DNA of 64,000 nt from Lentzea nigeriaca (lineage in GTDB: Bacteria > Actinomycetota > Actinomycetes > Mycobacteriales > Pseudonocardiaceae). Location of the stretch: the NCBI RefSeq assembly GCF_016907955.1, contig NZ_JAFBCX010000007.1, positions 310,001 through 374,000 of the forward strand, given 5' to 3'. The translations under genes and the position numbers were made by a program. How positions within the stretch are numbered: the stretch's first letter is position 1; every line of letters starts with the position of its first letter. Shown here piece after piece: positions 22,534 through 30,987 of the stretch. Below the pieces are notes generated by a model. The model searched no databases. It saw nothing but the letters and a program-made list of their open reading frames with translations, and was not told the DNA's origin.

Positions 22534-24750
22534 ATGACCCTCCAGCTGGTTCTCGGACTCGTCGCCGTAGCGGTGAGCGTCGTCGCCTGGGGCGTGTTCG
22601 TCGCTGGCGTCTGGAAGATGATCAAGATCATCCGGCTCGGCCAGCCGGACGGCACTCGCAAGGGCCCGTTCTGGCCGCGGCTGCGGACGTTGATCGTCGA
22701 GTTCGTCGCGCACACCAGGATGGCCAAGTTCCGCTCGGTCGCCCCCTGGCACTGGATGGTGATGTGGGGCTTCCTCATCGGCTCCGCGGTGCTGTTCGAG
22801 GCCTACGGCGAGGTGTTCAACCCGCACTTCCACTGGCCGATCATCGGCACGTGGTCCGTCTGGCTGCTGCTGGTCGAGCTGCTCGGCCTCGGCACCGTCG
22901 TCGGTGGTGTGGCCCTCGCGATCATCCGCCAGCGCAACCACCCGCGCCGCGCCGACCGCGTCTCGCGCTTCCAGGGCTCCGACTTCAAGTCCGCCTACTT
23001 CGTCGAGGCGGTCGTGATCATCGAGGGTCTCGGCATCCTCGGTGTGAAGGCGTTCAAGCAGTCGAGCGGTCTCGAGGCCGCGCCGCTGTGGACGTCGTTC
23101 GTGACGCAGCCGCTCGCCCACCTGCTGCCCGCGGCGCCGATCTGGGTGTCCGTGATGGCGCTGATCAAGCTGCTGTCCGGCATGATCTGGCTCGTCGTGG
23201 TCGGTAGGAACCTGACGATGGGCGTTGCCTGGCACCGCTTCTCGGCGTTCTTCAACATCTACTTCAAGCGCGAGGACGACGGTGGCGTCGCCCTGGGCGC
23301 GCTGAAGCCGATGATGTCCGGCGGCAAGGTCCTGGACCTGGAGGAGGCCGACCCGGACAAGGACGTGTTCGGCGTCGGCAAGGTCGAGGACTTCACCTGG
23401 AAGGGCTGGCTCGACTTCTCCACCTGCACCGAGTGCGGCCGCTGCCAGTCGCAGTGCCCCGCCTGGAACACCGGCAAGCCGCTGTCGCCGAAGCTGGTCA
23501 TCACGCAGCTGCGCGACCACGCGTTCGCCAAGGCCCCGTACCTGCTGGCCGGCGGCTCGCGCGACATGGCAGGTGACGAGGTCGGCCTGGTCGAGGACAA
23601 GTACGAGGACTACAAGAAGCGCCTCGAGTCGATCGACGTGCTGGCGATGGCCGAGTCCGAGCGCCCGCTGGTCGGCGGCCCCGACGAGCTCGGCGTCATC
23701 GACCCCGAGGTGCTGTGGTCGTGCACGACGTGCGGTGCGTGCGTCGAGCAGTGCCCCGTCGACATCGAGCACGTCGACCACATCGTCGACATGCGCCGCT
23801 ACCAGGTGCTCATCGAGTCGAACTTCCCGACCGAGCTCGGCGGCATGTTCAAGAACCTCGAGAACAAGGGCAACCCCTGGGGCCAGAACGCCAAGGACCG
23901 TCTGGCGTGGACCGAGGGCCTCGACTTCGAGGTGCCGGTGTTCGAGGGCGAGCTGGGCGACGCCGAGTACCTGTTCTGGGTCGGCTGCGCCGGCGCGTTC
24001 GAGGACCGCGCGAAGAAGACCACCCGCGCCGTGGCCGAGCTGCTGCACACCGCGGGCGTCAAGTACACCGTCCTCGGCCCGGAGGAGACCTGCACCGGCG
24101 ACCCGGCCCGCCGCGCCGGCAACGAGTTCCTCTTCCAGATGCTCGCGCAGCAGAACGTCGAGGTGCTCAACTCGGTCTTCGAGGACCGGCCAGTCGGCCA
24201 GCGCAAGATCGTCGTCACGTGTGCGCACTGCTTCAACACGCTGGCCAACGAGTACCCGCAGGTCGGTGGCACCTACGAGGTCGTGCACCACACGCAGCTG
24301 CTGAACAAGCTGGTCCGCGAACGCCGCCTGGTGCCGGTCGCGCCGGTCACCGAGGACGTCACCTACCACGACCCGTGCTACCTGGGCCGACACAACAAGG
24401 TCTACGAAGCACCGCGTGAGCTCATCGGGGCGTCCGGCGCGAAGCTGCGCGAGATGCCGCGGCACGAGGAACGCTCCATGTGCTGCGGTGCCGGTGGCGC
24501 TCGCATGTGGATGGAAGAGCGGATCGGCAAGCGCATCAACATCGACCGCGTCGACGAGGCGCTCTCGACCGCGCCGTCCAAGATCGCGACGGGCTGCCCG
24601 TTCTGCCGCGTGATGCTGACGGACGGCGTGACCGCCCGTCAGTCCGACGGCCTGGCCGGGGCTCACGTCGAGGTCGTGGACGTCGCGCAGATGCTGCTCG
24701 AGTCCGTGAAGCGCGGCCAGACGACTCCGGCCGCGGAGGCGAACGCGTAG
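22534..24750 (+). CDS. Membrane-bound (Fe-S) heterodisulfide-reductase-like protein
   Basis: 738 residues. The N-terminal 240 residues contain about five membrane helices (opening LQLVLGLVAVAVSVVAWGVF). Then two 4Fe-4S clusters: CTECGRCQSQCP at 298-309 and CTTCGACVEQCP at 397-408. Two cysteine-rich CCG domains follow (VGCAG...CTGDPARRAGNE, CAHCFN, DPCYLGRHN, MCCGAGGARMW). The layout matches HdrD/GlpC-like reductases and the mycobacterial Rv0338c family, thought to link acyl-CoA-derived electrons to the quinone pool. The promoter palindrome is shared with the fatty-acid genes, supporting a role in beta-oxidation electron flow; that is inference. Confidence 0.9.
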   Translation: MTLQLVLGLVAVAVSVVAWGVFVAGVWKMIKIIRLGQPDGTRKGPFWPRLRTLIVEFVAHTRMAKFRSVAPWHWMVMWGFLIGSAVLFEAYGEVFNPHFHWPIIGTWSVWLLLVELLGLGTVVGGVALAIIRQRNHPRRADRVSRFQGSDFKSAYFVEAVVIIEGLGILGVKAFKQSSGLEAAPLWTSFVTQPLAHLLPAAPIWVSVMALIKLLSGMIWLVVVGRNLTMGVAWHRFSAFFNIYFKREDDGGVALGALKPMMSGGKVLDLEEADPDKDVFGVGKVEDFTWKGWLDFSTCTECGRCQSQCPAWNTGKPLSPKLVITQLRDHAFAKAPYLLAGGSRDMAGDEVGLVEDKYEDYKKRLESIDVLAMAESERPLVGGPDELGVIDPEVLWSCTTCGACVEQCPVDIEHVDHIVDMRRYQVLIESNFPTELGGMFKNLENKGNPWGQNAKDRLAWTEGLDFEVPVFEGELGDAEYLFWVGCAGAFEDRAKKTTRAVAELLHTAGVKYTVLGPEETCTGDPARRAGNEFLFQMLAQQNVEVLNSVFEDRPVGQRKIVVTCAHCFNTLANEYPQVGGTYEVVHHTQLLNKLVRERRLVPVAPVTEDVTYHDPCYLGRHNKVYEAPRELIGASGAKLREMPRHEERSMCCGAGGARMWMEERIGKRINIDRVDEALSTAPSKIATGCPFCRVMLTDGVTARQSDGLAGAHVEVVDVAQMLLESVKRGQTTPAAEANA

Positions 24751-24761
24751 AACGCAAAGAG

Positions 24762-24798
24762 AAAGGTCCTCGGTCCGTTGTGGACCGAGGACCTTTTT
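24762..24798 (+). terminator. Rho-independent terminator of Fe-S reductase
   Basis: AAAGGTCCTCGGTCC / GGACCGAGGACCTTT stem with a 5-base loop and trailing T-run, 11 bp after the stop. Confidence 0.95.
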
Positions 24799-24809
24799 CG
24801 TTGGTGGGG

Positions 24810-25190
24810 TCAGTCGTTGTCGGTGACCTTGTCGTAGATCACGTTCAGCACCCAGCCGGTCAGGGCGACGATGATCGCGCCCCAGAACGCGGGCCAGAAG
24901 CCGTCGACGCGGAACGGCAGGTCCAGCTGCTCGGCGAGCCATCCGGTGAGCATGAACAGCAGCGCGTTCACCACGAGCCCGATCAGGCCCAGGGTGAGCA
25001 GGTAGAACAAGCACCCGAAGAACTTCACCAGCGGCTTCACGATGGCGTTCACCAGGCCGAAGATCACCGCGACGCCGATCAGCGTGAGGATTCTCGAGCC
25101 GGTGGTGCCCTCGCCCAGATCGATGCCGGGGAGGGCGGTCGACACCCAGACCGCCACGGCAGTCAGCAGCACATGCACCAAGATGCCCAT
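24810..25190 (-). CDS. Phage holin family-like four-helix membrane protein
   Basis: 126 residues from ATG 25190. Four membrane segments: HVLLTAVAVWVSTALPG, ILTLIGVAVIFGLVNAIV, FFGCLFYLLTLGLIGLVVNALLF and FWGAIIVALTGWVLNVIYD. The NAIVKPLVKF loop and the C-terminal helix are typical of the DUF360/phage_holin_4_2 group, which is widespread in bacterial chromosomes and is not evidence of a prophage. It is 32 bp downstream of the LASTG protein genes on the same strand and may be part of that operon. Confidence 0.85.
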   Translation of the reverse strand: MGILVHVLLTAVAVWVSTALPGIDLGEGTTGSRILTLIGVAVIFGLVNAIVKPLVKFFGCLFYLLTLGLIGLVVNALLFMLTGWLAEQLDLPFRVDGFWPAFWGAIIVALTGWVLNVIYDKVTDND

Positions 25191-25222
25191 GCCGCAGACT
25201 AGCCCTGACAGGTCCTTTGTGG

Positions 25223-26485
25223 TCAGCTGCGGCGGCGGCGTGCCACGAAGAGCGCGCTCAAACCGGCCGCGACCAGCACCGAGCCGAGGGCCAGGAACCC
25301 GAGCGGCGAGGCACCCGTCGACGCGAGGCCCGTCTTGTTGCCCGCCTTCGCCACGGCCTGTGTGGTCGTGGTGGTCGTCGAAGCAGCGGGTTCCGAGGAC
25401 GACGGCGGCGTGGTCGTCGTGGTCTTCTCGACGATCTTGATCGTCTTCTTCAGCTGCACGCCCTGGTTCCTGCGGTCGACGTCCTTGTGACCGTCGATCC
25501 ACGGCCGGGCGACCGGCCAGATCTCGGTGGTCTCGGCCGAAGTCAGCTCGAGCTTCACGTCGACCACGACCGACTGGCCGGGCAGCACCTTGGCGACGGT
25601 CTCGTACTCGCGGTTGGCGCCGGTGACGTTCTCACTGTGGGACAGGACGTTCCCGTCGGGGCCGAACAGGATGAACGACAGCTTGCCGGGGACGTCGCCC
25701 TTGTTGGTCAGCTTCACCCTGACGTCGATCTGGTCGCCGACGGTGTAGGTGTCCTTCGCCGGGCTGATCGTGAGCTCCTCGGCAGCGACGTCGGCCTTGG
25801 GCGCGAAGTAGCGCACGTCGATCCGCTTGTTCCGGTCGCCACCGACGTTCACCTGGCCCGTCAGCCAGTCGATGTCGTTCGCGCCCAGCGGCTTGGCCAG
25901 CGCCAGCTCCTGCCGCGCGAGATCCGGCACGGTCACCGTGTAGTCGCCGACCGGCAGGTCGAAGCGGTACGAACCGTCCGCGGCCGGCGTGGTGGCCACG
26001 TCGACCTGGGAGCCGGTCCTGGTCTTGCCGCTGGCCTTGATCTCAGCGGTGGTGGCCTTCTCGTCGGCCTGCTTCACGCCGTCACCGTTGGCGTCGACGA
26101 AGCTGAAACCCTCGACGAAACGGCCCCAGAGCGGGAAGTCCAGGGTCATGTCCTTGTCGGTGGGCCGGGCGCCCCAAGGCAGATCGAAGTCCGCCTTGTC
26201 CTGGTTGATCACCATGTACCGCGGGCCCTTCGGCAGCACGACGCGGTAGCGGCCGTTCACGTCGGTACGGACCTCGGTGACCTTCTCGTTGCTCTCGAGG
26301 TTCGTCACCCACACACCGGGGCCGTTCGCGCGGACCGGCTCGCCCGCGTCGTGGGCCTCGTTGCCGTTGCGGTCGAAGAACATGAGGCCCTCGACCGTGA
26401 TCGTCTCTTCCTGCGCGGCGGCGGGGAGGCCCGCACCGGCCAGCAGGAGGCCTGCCGTCAGCGTGACGGCGAACTGCTTCTTCAC
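25223..26485 (-). CDS. LASTG-anchored SdrD-B-like surface protein 1
   Basis: 420 residues from GTG 26485, with a GGGGGA ribosome site. Signal peptide (KKQFAVTLTAGLLLAGAGLPAAAQ). Then an SdrD-B-type beta domain (GLMFFDRNGNEAHDAGEPVR ... DVNGRYRVVLP), a second beta domain around residue 100 (FSFVDANGDGVKQADEK), a CARDB-like domain (VTLKNKGDVPGKLSFILFG-like), and a Thr/Ser-rich wall spacer. The sorting signal is LASTGASPLGFLALG... plus RRRRS. It should be covalently wall-attached by a class E sortase, not encoded in the window. It is a paralogue of the gene 18 bp upstream. Confidence 0.88.
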   Translation of the reverse strand: MKKQFAVTLTAGLLLAGAGLPAAAQEETITVEGLMFFDRNGNEAHDAGEPVRANGPGVWVTNLESNEKVTEVRTDVNGRYRVVLPKGPRYMVINQDKADFDLPWGARPTDKDMTLDFPLWGRFVEGFSFVDANGDGVKQADEKATTAEIKASGKTRTGSQVDVATTPAADGSYRFDLPVGDYTVTVPDLARQELALAKPLGANDIDWLTGQVNVGGDRNKRIDVRYFAPKADVAAEELTISPAKDTYTVGDQIDVRVKLTNKGDVPGKLSFILFGPDGNVLSHSENVTGANREYETVAKVLPGQSVVVDVKLELTSAETTEIWPVARPWIDGHKDVDRRNQGVQLKKTIKIVEKTTTTTPPSSSEPAASTTTTTTQAVAKAGNKTGLASTGASPLGFLALGSVLVAAGLSALFVARRRRS

Positions 26486-26502
26486 TTGTCCCCCAAGATC
26501 TT

Positions 26503-27795
26503 TCAGGAACGACGGCGACGCGCTGCGAAGAACGCACCCGCGCCGGCGACGAGCAGGAGTCCGCCGAGGGCGAGGAAGCCCAGTGGCGAGGCGCCCGTGG
26601 ACGCCAACTTGTCGTTCGTGGCGGCACCGGCGGGCGCCGGAGCCGGGGTCGAGCTGCTCGGTGCGGGCGTGGTGGTGCTCTCCGACGGCGCGGTCGACGG
26701 CGCGCCCACGACAGGCGGATCGATGGTGACGTCGATCGACATCTCGTTGTTCTTCTGGTCGGCGTCGTCGAACTGGTCGCCGCGCTGCACCAGGGCGCGC
26801 ACCGAGTCGGGCGAGTCCCACGTGAAGGTGAAGTCGACGTCGACCTTCGCGGTCGCGCCCGGCGCGAGCGGCTCCTTGAGCGACATGATGTTGCCCTCGA
26901 CGCGGACGGCGTTGTCGCCCACCGAGTCCACGTCGGTGTTGTGCCCGTCGAGGATGAACTTGATCTTCTCGGGGAAGTTGCCTTTGTTCGCGACCTCGAT
27001 GACGGCCTTCGCCCTCTCACCGCTGCGGTAGCCGGCCTTCGCCGGCACGAGCGTCAGACCGACCAGCGCCGGGTCCGACTTCGCCACGAGGTAACGCTGG
27101 TCGACCCGCATCTGCCTGTCCCGGAAGGCGTCGAGCTTGCGAGTGAGGGTCGCCGGGTCGATGTCGGGGGTGTCGGGATCGACCGTGAGACCGCGGTAGG
27201 TGAGGTTCGGCGCGTGCAGCGTGAGATCACCGGAGGGCACGTCCTCGATGCTGTAGGTGCCGTCGGCCGCGGTCGGGCCCGCCTGCAGGTTGACCGCCAC
27301 CCCGTCGGCCGAGGTGCCCGTGATCCACGCGCGGCCGCTGAGGTTGCCGTCGCTGACGGGCAGCTTCTGCTCGCCGGGGTTGAACACCTTGTCGCCGTTG
27401 GCGTCCACAAAGGAGTAACCGAAGACCCTGCTGCCCCGCAACGGGAAGTCGGCGTTGGTCAGCGACTCGGCGAGGTCGTACCCGAGCTTGGTGCTCGTGT
27501 AGTCGAAGATGTCCGAGTTCCGGATCTCGTAGTTCGGCCCCTTGGGCAGCTCCACGCGGTACCGGCCGTCCGCGCCGGTGCGGAAGTCGCCGACCATCTG
27601 GCCGGTGTCCACGTTCCGCACGCTCACACCGCGGCCGTTCTTCCGGACGGCGTCGCCCGTGTCGTAGACGTTGTTGCCGTTGCGGTCGAAGAAGAACAGA
27701 CCTTCAACGGTGATCTTCTCGTCCTGCGCGAGAGCGGGCGCGCCCGCGGACAGCACGAGGGCAGCCGTCATCGCGACGGCGCAGAAGTTCTTCAC
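26503..27795 (-). CDS. LASTG-anchored SdrD-B-like surface protein 2
   Basis: 430 residues from GTG 27795, with GGGGGA upstream exactly as in its paralogue. Same layout: signal peptide ending APALAQ, SdrD-B domain (GLFFFDRNGNNVYDTGDAVR), FSFVDANGDKVFNPGEQ-type second module, a beta sandwich with VEVANKGNFPEKIKFIL-like sequence, a Ser/Thr/Pro spacer and LASTGASPLGFLALGG plus RRRRS. DxNxDxxxD loops suggest calcium binding. The two genes share signal and sorting regions closely but differ in the middle, pointing to duplication followed by divergence of the exposed part. Confidence 0.88.
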   Translation of the reverse strand: MKNFCAVAMTAALVLSAGAPALAQDEKITVEGLFFFDRNGNNVYDTGDAVRKNGRGVSVRNVDTGQMVGDFRTGADGRYRVELPKGPNYEIRNSDIFDYTSTKLGYDLAESLTNADFPLRGSRVFGYSFVDANGDKVFNPGEQKLPVSDGNLSGRAWITGTSADGVAVNLQAGPTAADGTYSIEDVPSGDLTLHAPNLTYRGLTVDPDTPDIDPATLTRKLDAFRDRQMRVDQRYLVAKSDPALVGLTLVPAKAGYRSGERAKAVIEVANKGNFPEKIKFILDGHNTDVDSVGDNAVRVEGNIMSLKEPLAPGATAKVDVDFTFTWDSPDSVRALVQRGDQFDDADQKNNEMSIDVTIDPPVVGAPSTAPSESTTTPAPSSSTPAPAPAGAATNDKLASTGASPLGFLALGGLLLVAGAGAFFAARRRRS

Positions 27796-28231
27796 TGATC
27801 CCCCAGGATTCCTACTACTCCACACGGGTAATCGAAATCCCGGGGTCCGGGTGTTGCGTGATGCCGGTCACTCCGGCAGTCGTGCGGCGGCGGGTCGGAC
27901 CCAGCTCGCCCGCGAGCACCTCCATCACCTTCCAGCCGGTCGAGGCGGCTCGTGATCGTGGATCGATCGCCGGAACCTCGGCCCTCCACGACCCGACCTC
28001 GGCATCGGTGTCGTGCGCACGCGTTCGCCCATCTCACGATCGTGGTTGCGCCGAAACTCGGAACCGCCCGCGTCTCTCCCGGACGCGGGCGGTTCCGTCT
28101 TACCCCCTGGTGATCAGCGTCCCCCCGGAGCAGATCCCAGCCTTAAGACACCGCTGGACTCGTGGATGTTGCCCCGCATGGCAATTGTCACTCGAATGCA
28201 GTAAGCCCCAGGCAGGCCTAGGCTGATCTCC
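27796..28231. other. 436-bp divergent intergenic region
   Basis: Between the wall-protein operon (leftward) and the CDF gene (rightward). It must contain both promoters. The only strong element is the hairpin at 28060-28096. No open frame has a ribosome site or believable composition; a very small RNA is possible. Confidence 0.5.
28060..28096. terminator. Orphan terminator-like hairpin
   Basis: 15-bp perfect stem (GGAACCGCCCGCGTC / GACGCGGGCGGTTCC) with a 7-base loop. It lies upstream of both flanking genes, so neither needs it as a terminator. Confidence 0.6.
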
Positions 28232-29206
28232 ATGAGCGAGAAGCCGTCGGGCTCGGGCGAAAGCACACTGACCGTCGTCCTGGCCCTGGTGGTGAACCTG
28301 GCGATCGCCATCACCAAGGCCATAGCCGGCGTTCTGACCGGGTCGGCGGCGATCCTCTCGGAAGCCGCGCACTCGGTCGCCGACACGTTCACCGAAGCCC
28401 TGCTGCTCACCGCGCTGCGCCGCTCGGACCGCCCGGCCGACCGCCGCCACCCGTTCGGCTACGGCAAGGAGCGCTACTTCTGGTCGCTGCTGGCGGCCGT
28501 CTCGATCTTCGCCTCCGGCGCGATGTTCGCTTTCTACGAGGGTTTCAGCACGGTGTTCGGCGAGTCGGAGGAGCAGACGCGGCCCCTCGTCGGCTACATC
28601 GTGCTCACGCTGGCGTTCCTGCTCGAGTGCATCTCGTGGACGCAGGCGTTCCGGCAGGTCCGCTCCGAGTCCGCCGCGCACGGCCGCGGGTTCTTCGACT
28701 TCCTGCGTATGTCCGACGACCCGACCGTGAAGACGGTGTTCCTGGAGGACTCGGCCGCCCTGATCGGCCTGGTGCTGGCGTTCGCGGGCCTCGGCCTGCA
28801 CCAGCTGACCGGGTCGTCGTTGTGGGATGGCCTCGCTTCGTTGGCGATCGGCCTGTTGCTGGCCCTGGTCGCCTACATCCTGGCGCGCACCAACAAGGGC
28901 CTCCTGATCGGGCGTCAGGCGGATCCCGTGATGGTGAAGGCGATCTGGCGGCGGCTGTCCGAGGTGCCTGAGGTCGAGGCCGTCGTCGACGTGCTGACGA
29001 TGCTGATCGGCACCGACCGCGTGCTGCTCTGCGCACGGCTCGACTTCACCGACACGCTGACGGCTTTCGAGCTGGAGAACGCGTGCGTGCGCGTCTCCGC
29101 GGAGCTGCGTGCGATGTTCCCGGACCTCGACGAGATCTTCCTGGAGCCGGTGCCGCGCACCGACCCGGACCTGCGCCGCCGCGTGCTCGACCGCTACGGC
29201 TTCTAG
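28232..29206 (+). CDS. Cation diffusion facilitator (CDF) family transporter
   Basis: 324 residues with six membrane helices in the first two thirds. TM2 has SAAILSEAAHSVADTFTEALL and TM5 has FLEDSAALIGLVLAFAGL, whose His/Asp residues form the metal site of CDF proteins (zinc, iron, manganese or cobalt efflux). HPFGYGKERYFWSL is the conserved loop after TM2. The C-terminal 90 residues are the soluble dimerisation domain. Metal choice cannot be read from sequence. Its end overlaps dcd by 4 bp, convergent. Confidence 0.92.
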   Translation: MSEKPSGSGESTLTVVLALVVNLAIAITKAIAGVLTGSAAILSEAAHSVADTFTEALLLTALRRSDRPADRRHPFGYGKERYFWSLLAAVSIFASGAMFAFYEGFSTVFGESEEQTRPLVGYIVLTLAFLLECISWTQAFRQVRSESAAHGRGFFDFLRMSDDPTVKTVFLEDSAALIGLVLAFAGLGLHQLTGSSLWDGLASLAIGLLLALVAYILARTNKGLLIGRQADPVMVKAIWRRLSEVPEVEAVVDVLTMLIGTDRVLLCARLDFTDTLTAFELENACVRVSAELRAMFPDLDEIFLEPVPRTDPDLRRRVLDRYGF

Positions 29207-29784
29207 CGGCGCGTGTCGGTGCGGTGGAAGTTGAGGTAGGCGCGGCTCGGCGTGGGACCGCGCTGCCCCTGGTACCGGCTGCCTGCCTGCTTCGATCCGT
29301 AAGGGTGCTCCGCCGGGCTCGACAGCTTGAACAGGCAGAGCTGCCCGATCTTCATGCCGGGGTGCAACGTGATCGGCAGGTTCGCCACGTTCGACAGCTC
29401 CAGCGTGATGTGGCCGGAGAAGCCGGGGTCGATGAAGCCCGCCGTCGAGTGCGTGAGCAGCCCGAGCCGCCCGAGGCTGGACTTGCCTTCGAGACGACCG
29501 GCCAGGTCGTCCGGCAGCGTCACCATCTCGTAGGTCGACCCGAGCACGAACTCGCCAGGATGCAGCACGAAGGGCTCGCCCTCCGGCGTCTCGACCAGGC
29601 TCGTCAGGTCGTCCTGCTGCACGGACGGGTCGATGTGGGTGTACTTGGTGTTGTTGAAGACCCGGAAGAACCGGTCCAGCCGCACGTCGATGCTCGACGG
29701 CTGCACCATCCCGACGTCGAACGGGTCGAGCAGCAGACGGCCCGACTCGACCTCTTTGCGCAGATCCTGGTCACTCAGCAGCAC
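29203..29784 (-). CDS. dcd: dCTP deaminase
   Basis: 193 residues from GTG 29784 (MLLSDQDLRKEV). Motifs: VQPSSIDVRLDRFFRVF, EGKSSLGRLGLLTHSTAGFIDPGFSGHITLELSN (in pieces) with the catalytic Glu of the deaminase/dUTPase fold, and GMKIGQLCLF. Actinobacterial Dcd is often the dUMP-forming bifunctional dCTP deaminase/dUTPase; the GRLGLLTH sequence is compatible, but I cannot decide. Part of pyrimidine deoxynucleotide supply; a homotrimer in the cytoplasm. Confidence 0.95.
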   Translation of the reverse strand: MLLSDQDLRKEVESGRLLLDPFDVGMVQPSSIDVRLDRFFRVFNNTKYTHIDPSVQQDDLTSLVETPEGEPFVLHPGEFVLGSTYEMVTLPDDLAGRLEGKSSLGRLGLLTHSTAGFIDPGFSGHITLELSNVANLPITLHPGMKIGQLCLFKLSSPAEHPYGSKQAGSRYQGQRGPTPSRAYLNFHRTDTRR

Positions 29785-29857
29785 TCCGACAGGCTAACCG
29801 AAGACTCCGGCACGCCTCGTTGCCCGCCTGTGTATGATCGGCGGCGAGCTTGCTCCT

Positions 29858-29928
29858 GCGGGTGTAGTTCATTGGTAGAACGACAGCTTCCCAAGCTGTA
29901 GAGGCGGGTTCGATTCCCGTCACCCGCT
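29858..29928 (+). tRNA. tRNA-Gly (anticodon CCC)
   Basis: 71-nt cloverleaf. Acceptor GCGGGTG pairs with CACCCGC, the D-loop has TTCATTGGTAGAA, the anticodon stem ACAGC/GCTGT closes the loop TTCCCAA with CCC at 29890-29892, and the T arm is GGGTTCGATTCCC. CCA is not encoded. A hairpin terminator follows directly. Confidence 0.97.
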
Positions 29929-29935
29929 CTCGACT

Positions 29936-29962
29936 CGAAGGCCCTCCTCGTGAGGGCCTTCG
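29936..29962 (+). terminator. Terminator of tRNA-Gly
   Basis: CGAAGGCCCTC / GAGGGCCTTCG, 11-bp perfect stem with a 5-base loop, 7 bp after the tRNA. Confidence 0.85.
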
Positions 29963-30190
29963 GCGTTTCCGGGGTCTGTCAGGCCCTCGGCGGCCGCTTC
30001 AGACCGACCAGTCGGCCTGTTTGCCGAGTGAACTGGAATGTTTCACTCAATGGGGTGACGCCCGACCGAAAAGGGTCGTGACTACGGGTAGAAGTATCCC
30101 TGCCGATCGCTCTTTCGATGAATCCGAAGTACCCGATCGGCTGGTTCGTCGGATACCGCTCTGTAGGCCCGAATTCACCGGGAGTGACCT
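29963..30190. other. Gap before roadblock cluster
   Basis: 228 bp with lower GC than its surroundings. It presumably holds the promoter of the DUF4388-like/roadblock cluster. I see no reading frame with a start and ribosome site, and no strong hairpin. Confidence 0.4.
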
Positions 30191-30946
30191 CTGAGACGCG
30201 ATAATCGAGCCTCGTTCGACGTCCTCGCGTACGCCCTGGCGCAGTGTCACGTGGAACGAGTAACCGGCGTATTGCGCGTTGTCGGCAATGCGGGCGGCCT
30301 GTTTCATCTCCGCGACGGCGCGGTGGTCGCGGTGGACAGTCCCGGTTCACCCGGAGCGGACACGCTGCTGATCAGTTCGGGAATCATCGAAGAAAAGGAC
30401 TGGGCGGCCGCTCTGGTGGAGAGCGTCGAGACGCGGTCGCTGCAAACGGCGCTCGTCGCTCGCGGGGTCGTCACGGCCACCGCGGTCCAGGACGTCGCGA
30501 CAGCCGCCATGCAGGACGGCGCGTTCGCCGTTGCCGCCGGGGAGATCGAGCGGTGCTGTGTCGACGAATCCGTCGATCCACCCCTGCTACCTGCGACTAC
30601 CGGCGTCGAGCCCGACCTGTTGCTGGCCGAGACGACCCACCGGCTGGACGCCCTGGCCACGCTGCCGTTCCCCCTGTCGCCCTACCGCGACCGCGTGGTG
30701 GCCGTCTGCGGGACGGAACCGGCCACCGTGGAACAGCGGCAGATCATCGAGCTCGCCACCGGAAGACGCAATGCGCGGGACATCGCCTTCGCGCTCGGGC
30801 GCGGCCTGCACGCGGTCACCGTCGAAATTTCCCGGATGCTGGGCGACGGCCTGCTGGAGATCGCCGAGCCCACGACATCGTTCAGCTTTTCACATTGGGG
30901 GCTCACCTCGCTGCACCCTCGGGCCCCTAGGGAGGTGGAATGTTAG
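30191..30946 (+). CDS. DUF4388-like protein heading roadblock cluster
   Basis: 251 residues if translation starts at CTG 30191, which has GGGAG six bases upstream. The first standard start, GTG 30251, has no ribosome site and cuts into the domain. With the CTG start the N-terminus reads ASFDVLAYALAQCHVERVTG, then VLRV...GGLFHLRDGAVVAVDSPG, the pattern of DUF4388 (PATAN-like) domains that link to signalling and roadblock proteins. The C-terminal half (RQIIELATGRRNARDIAFALGRG ... VEISRMLGDGLLEI) resembles a winged-helix. Overlaps the next gene. Probably a cytoplasmic signalling or scaffold protein; family call moderate. Confidence 0.7.
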   Translation: MRRDNRASFDVLAYALAQCHVERVTGVLRVVGNAGGLFHLRDGAVVAVDSPGSPGADTLLISSGIIEEKDWAAALVESVETRSLQTALVARGVVTATAVQDVATAAMQDGAFAVAAGEIERCCVDESVDPPLLPATTGVEPDLLLAETTHRLDALATLPFPLSPYRDRVVAVCGTEPATVEQRQIIELATGRRNARDIAFALGRGLHAVTVEISRMLGDGLLEIAEPTTSFSFSHWGLTSLHPRAPREVEC

Positions 30947-30987
30947 TACTGAGCGGTTCGACCTTTCCGATCCAGGAATGGAGTGAG

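Noticed and set aside
22501..25014. 837-residue minus-strand open frame opposite the Fe-S reductase
   Set aside because: Antisense shadow in GC-rich DNA; the plus strand has the cluster-binding cysteines and membrane helices.
24810..25190. Holin-like protein as a sign of a prophage
   Set aside because: This DUF360-type membrane protein is common in chromosomes; no phage structural or lysis genes are nearby.
27792..28226. Short open frames in the 27.8-28.2 kb gap on both strands
   Set aside because: No ribosome sites, unusual Arg/Pro/His composition and no recognisable motifs.
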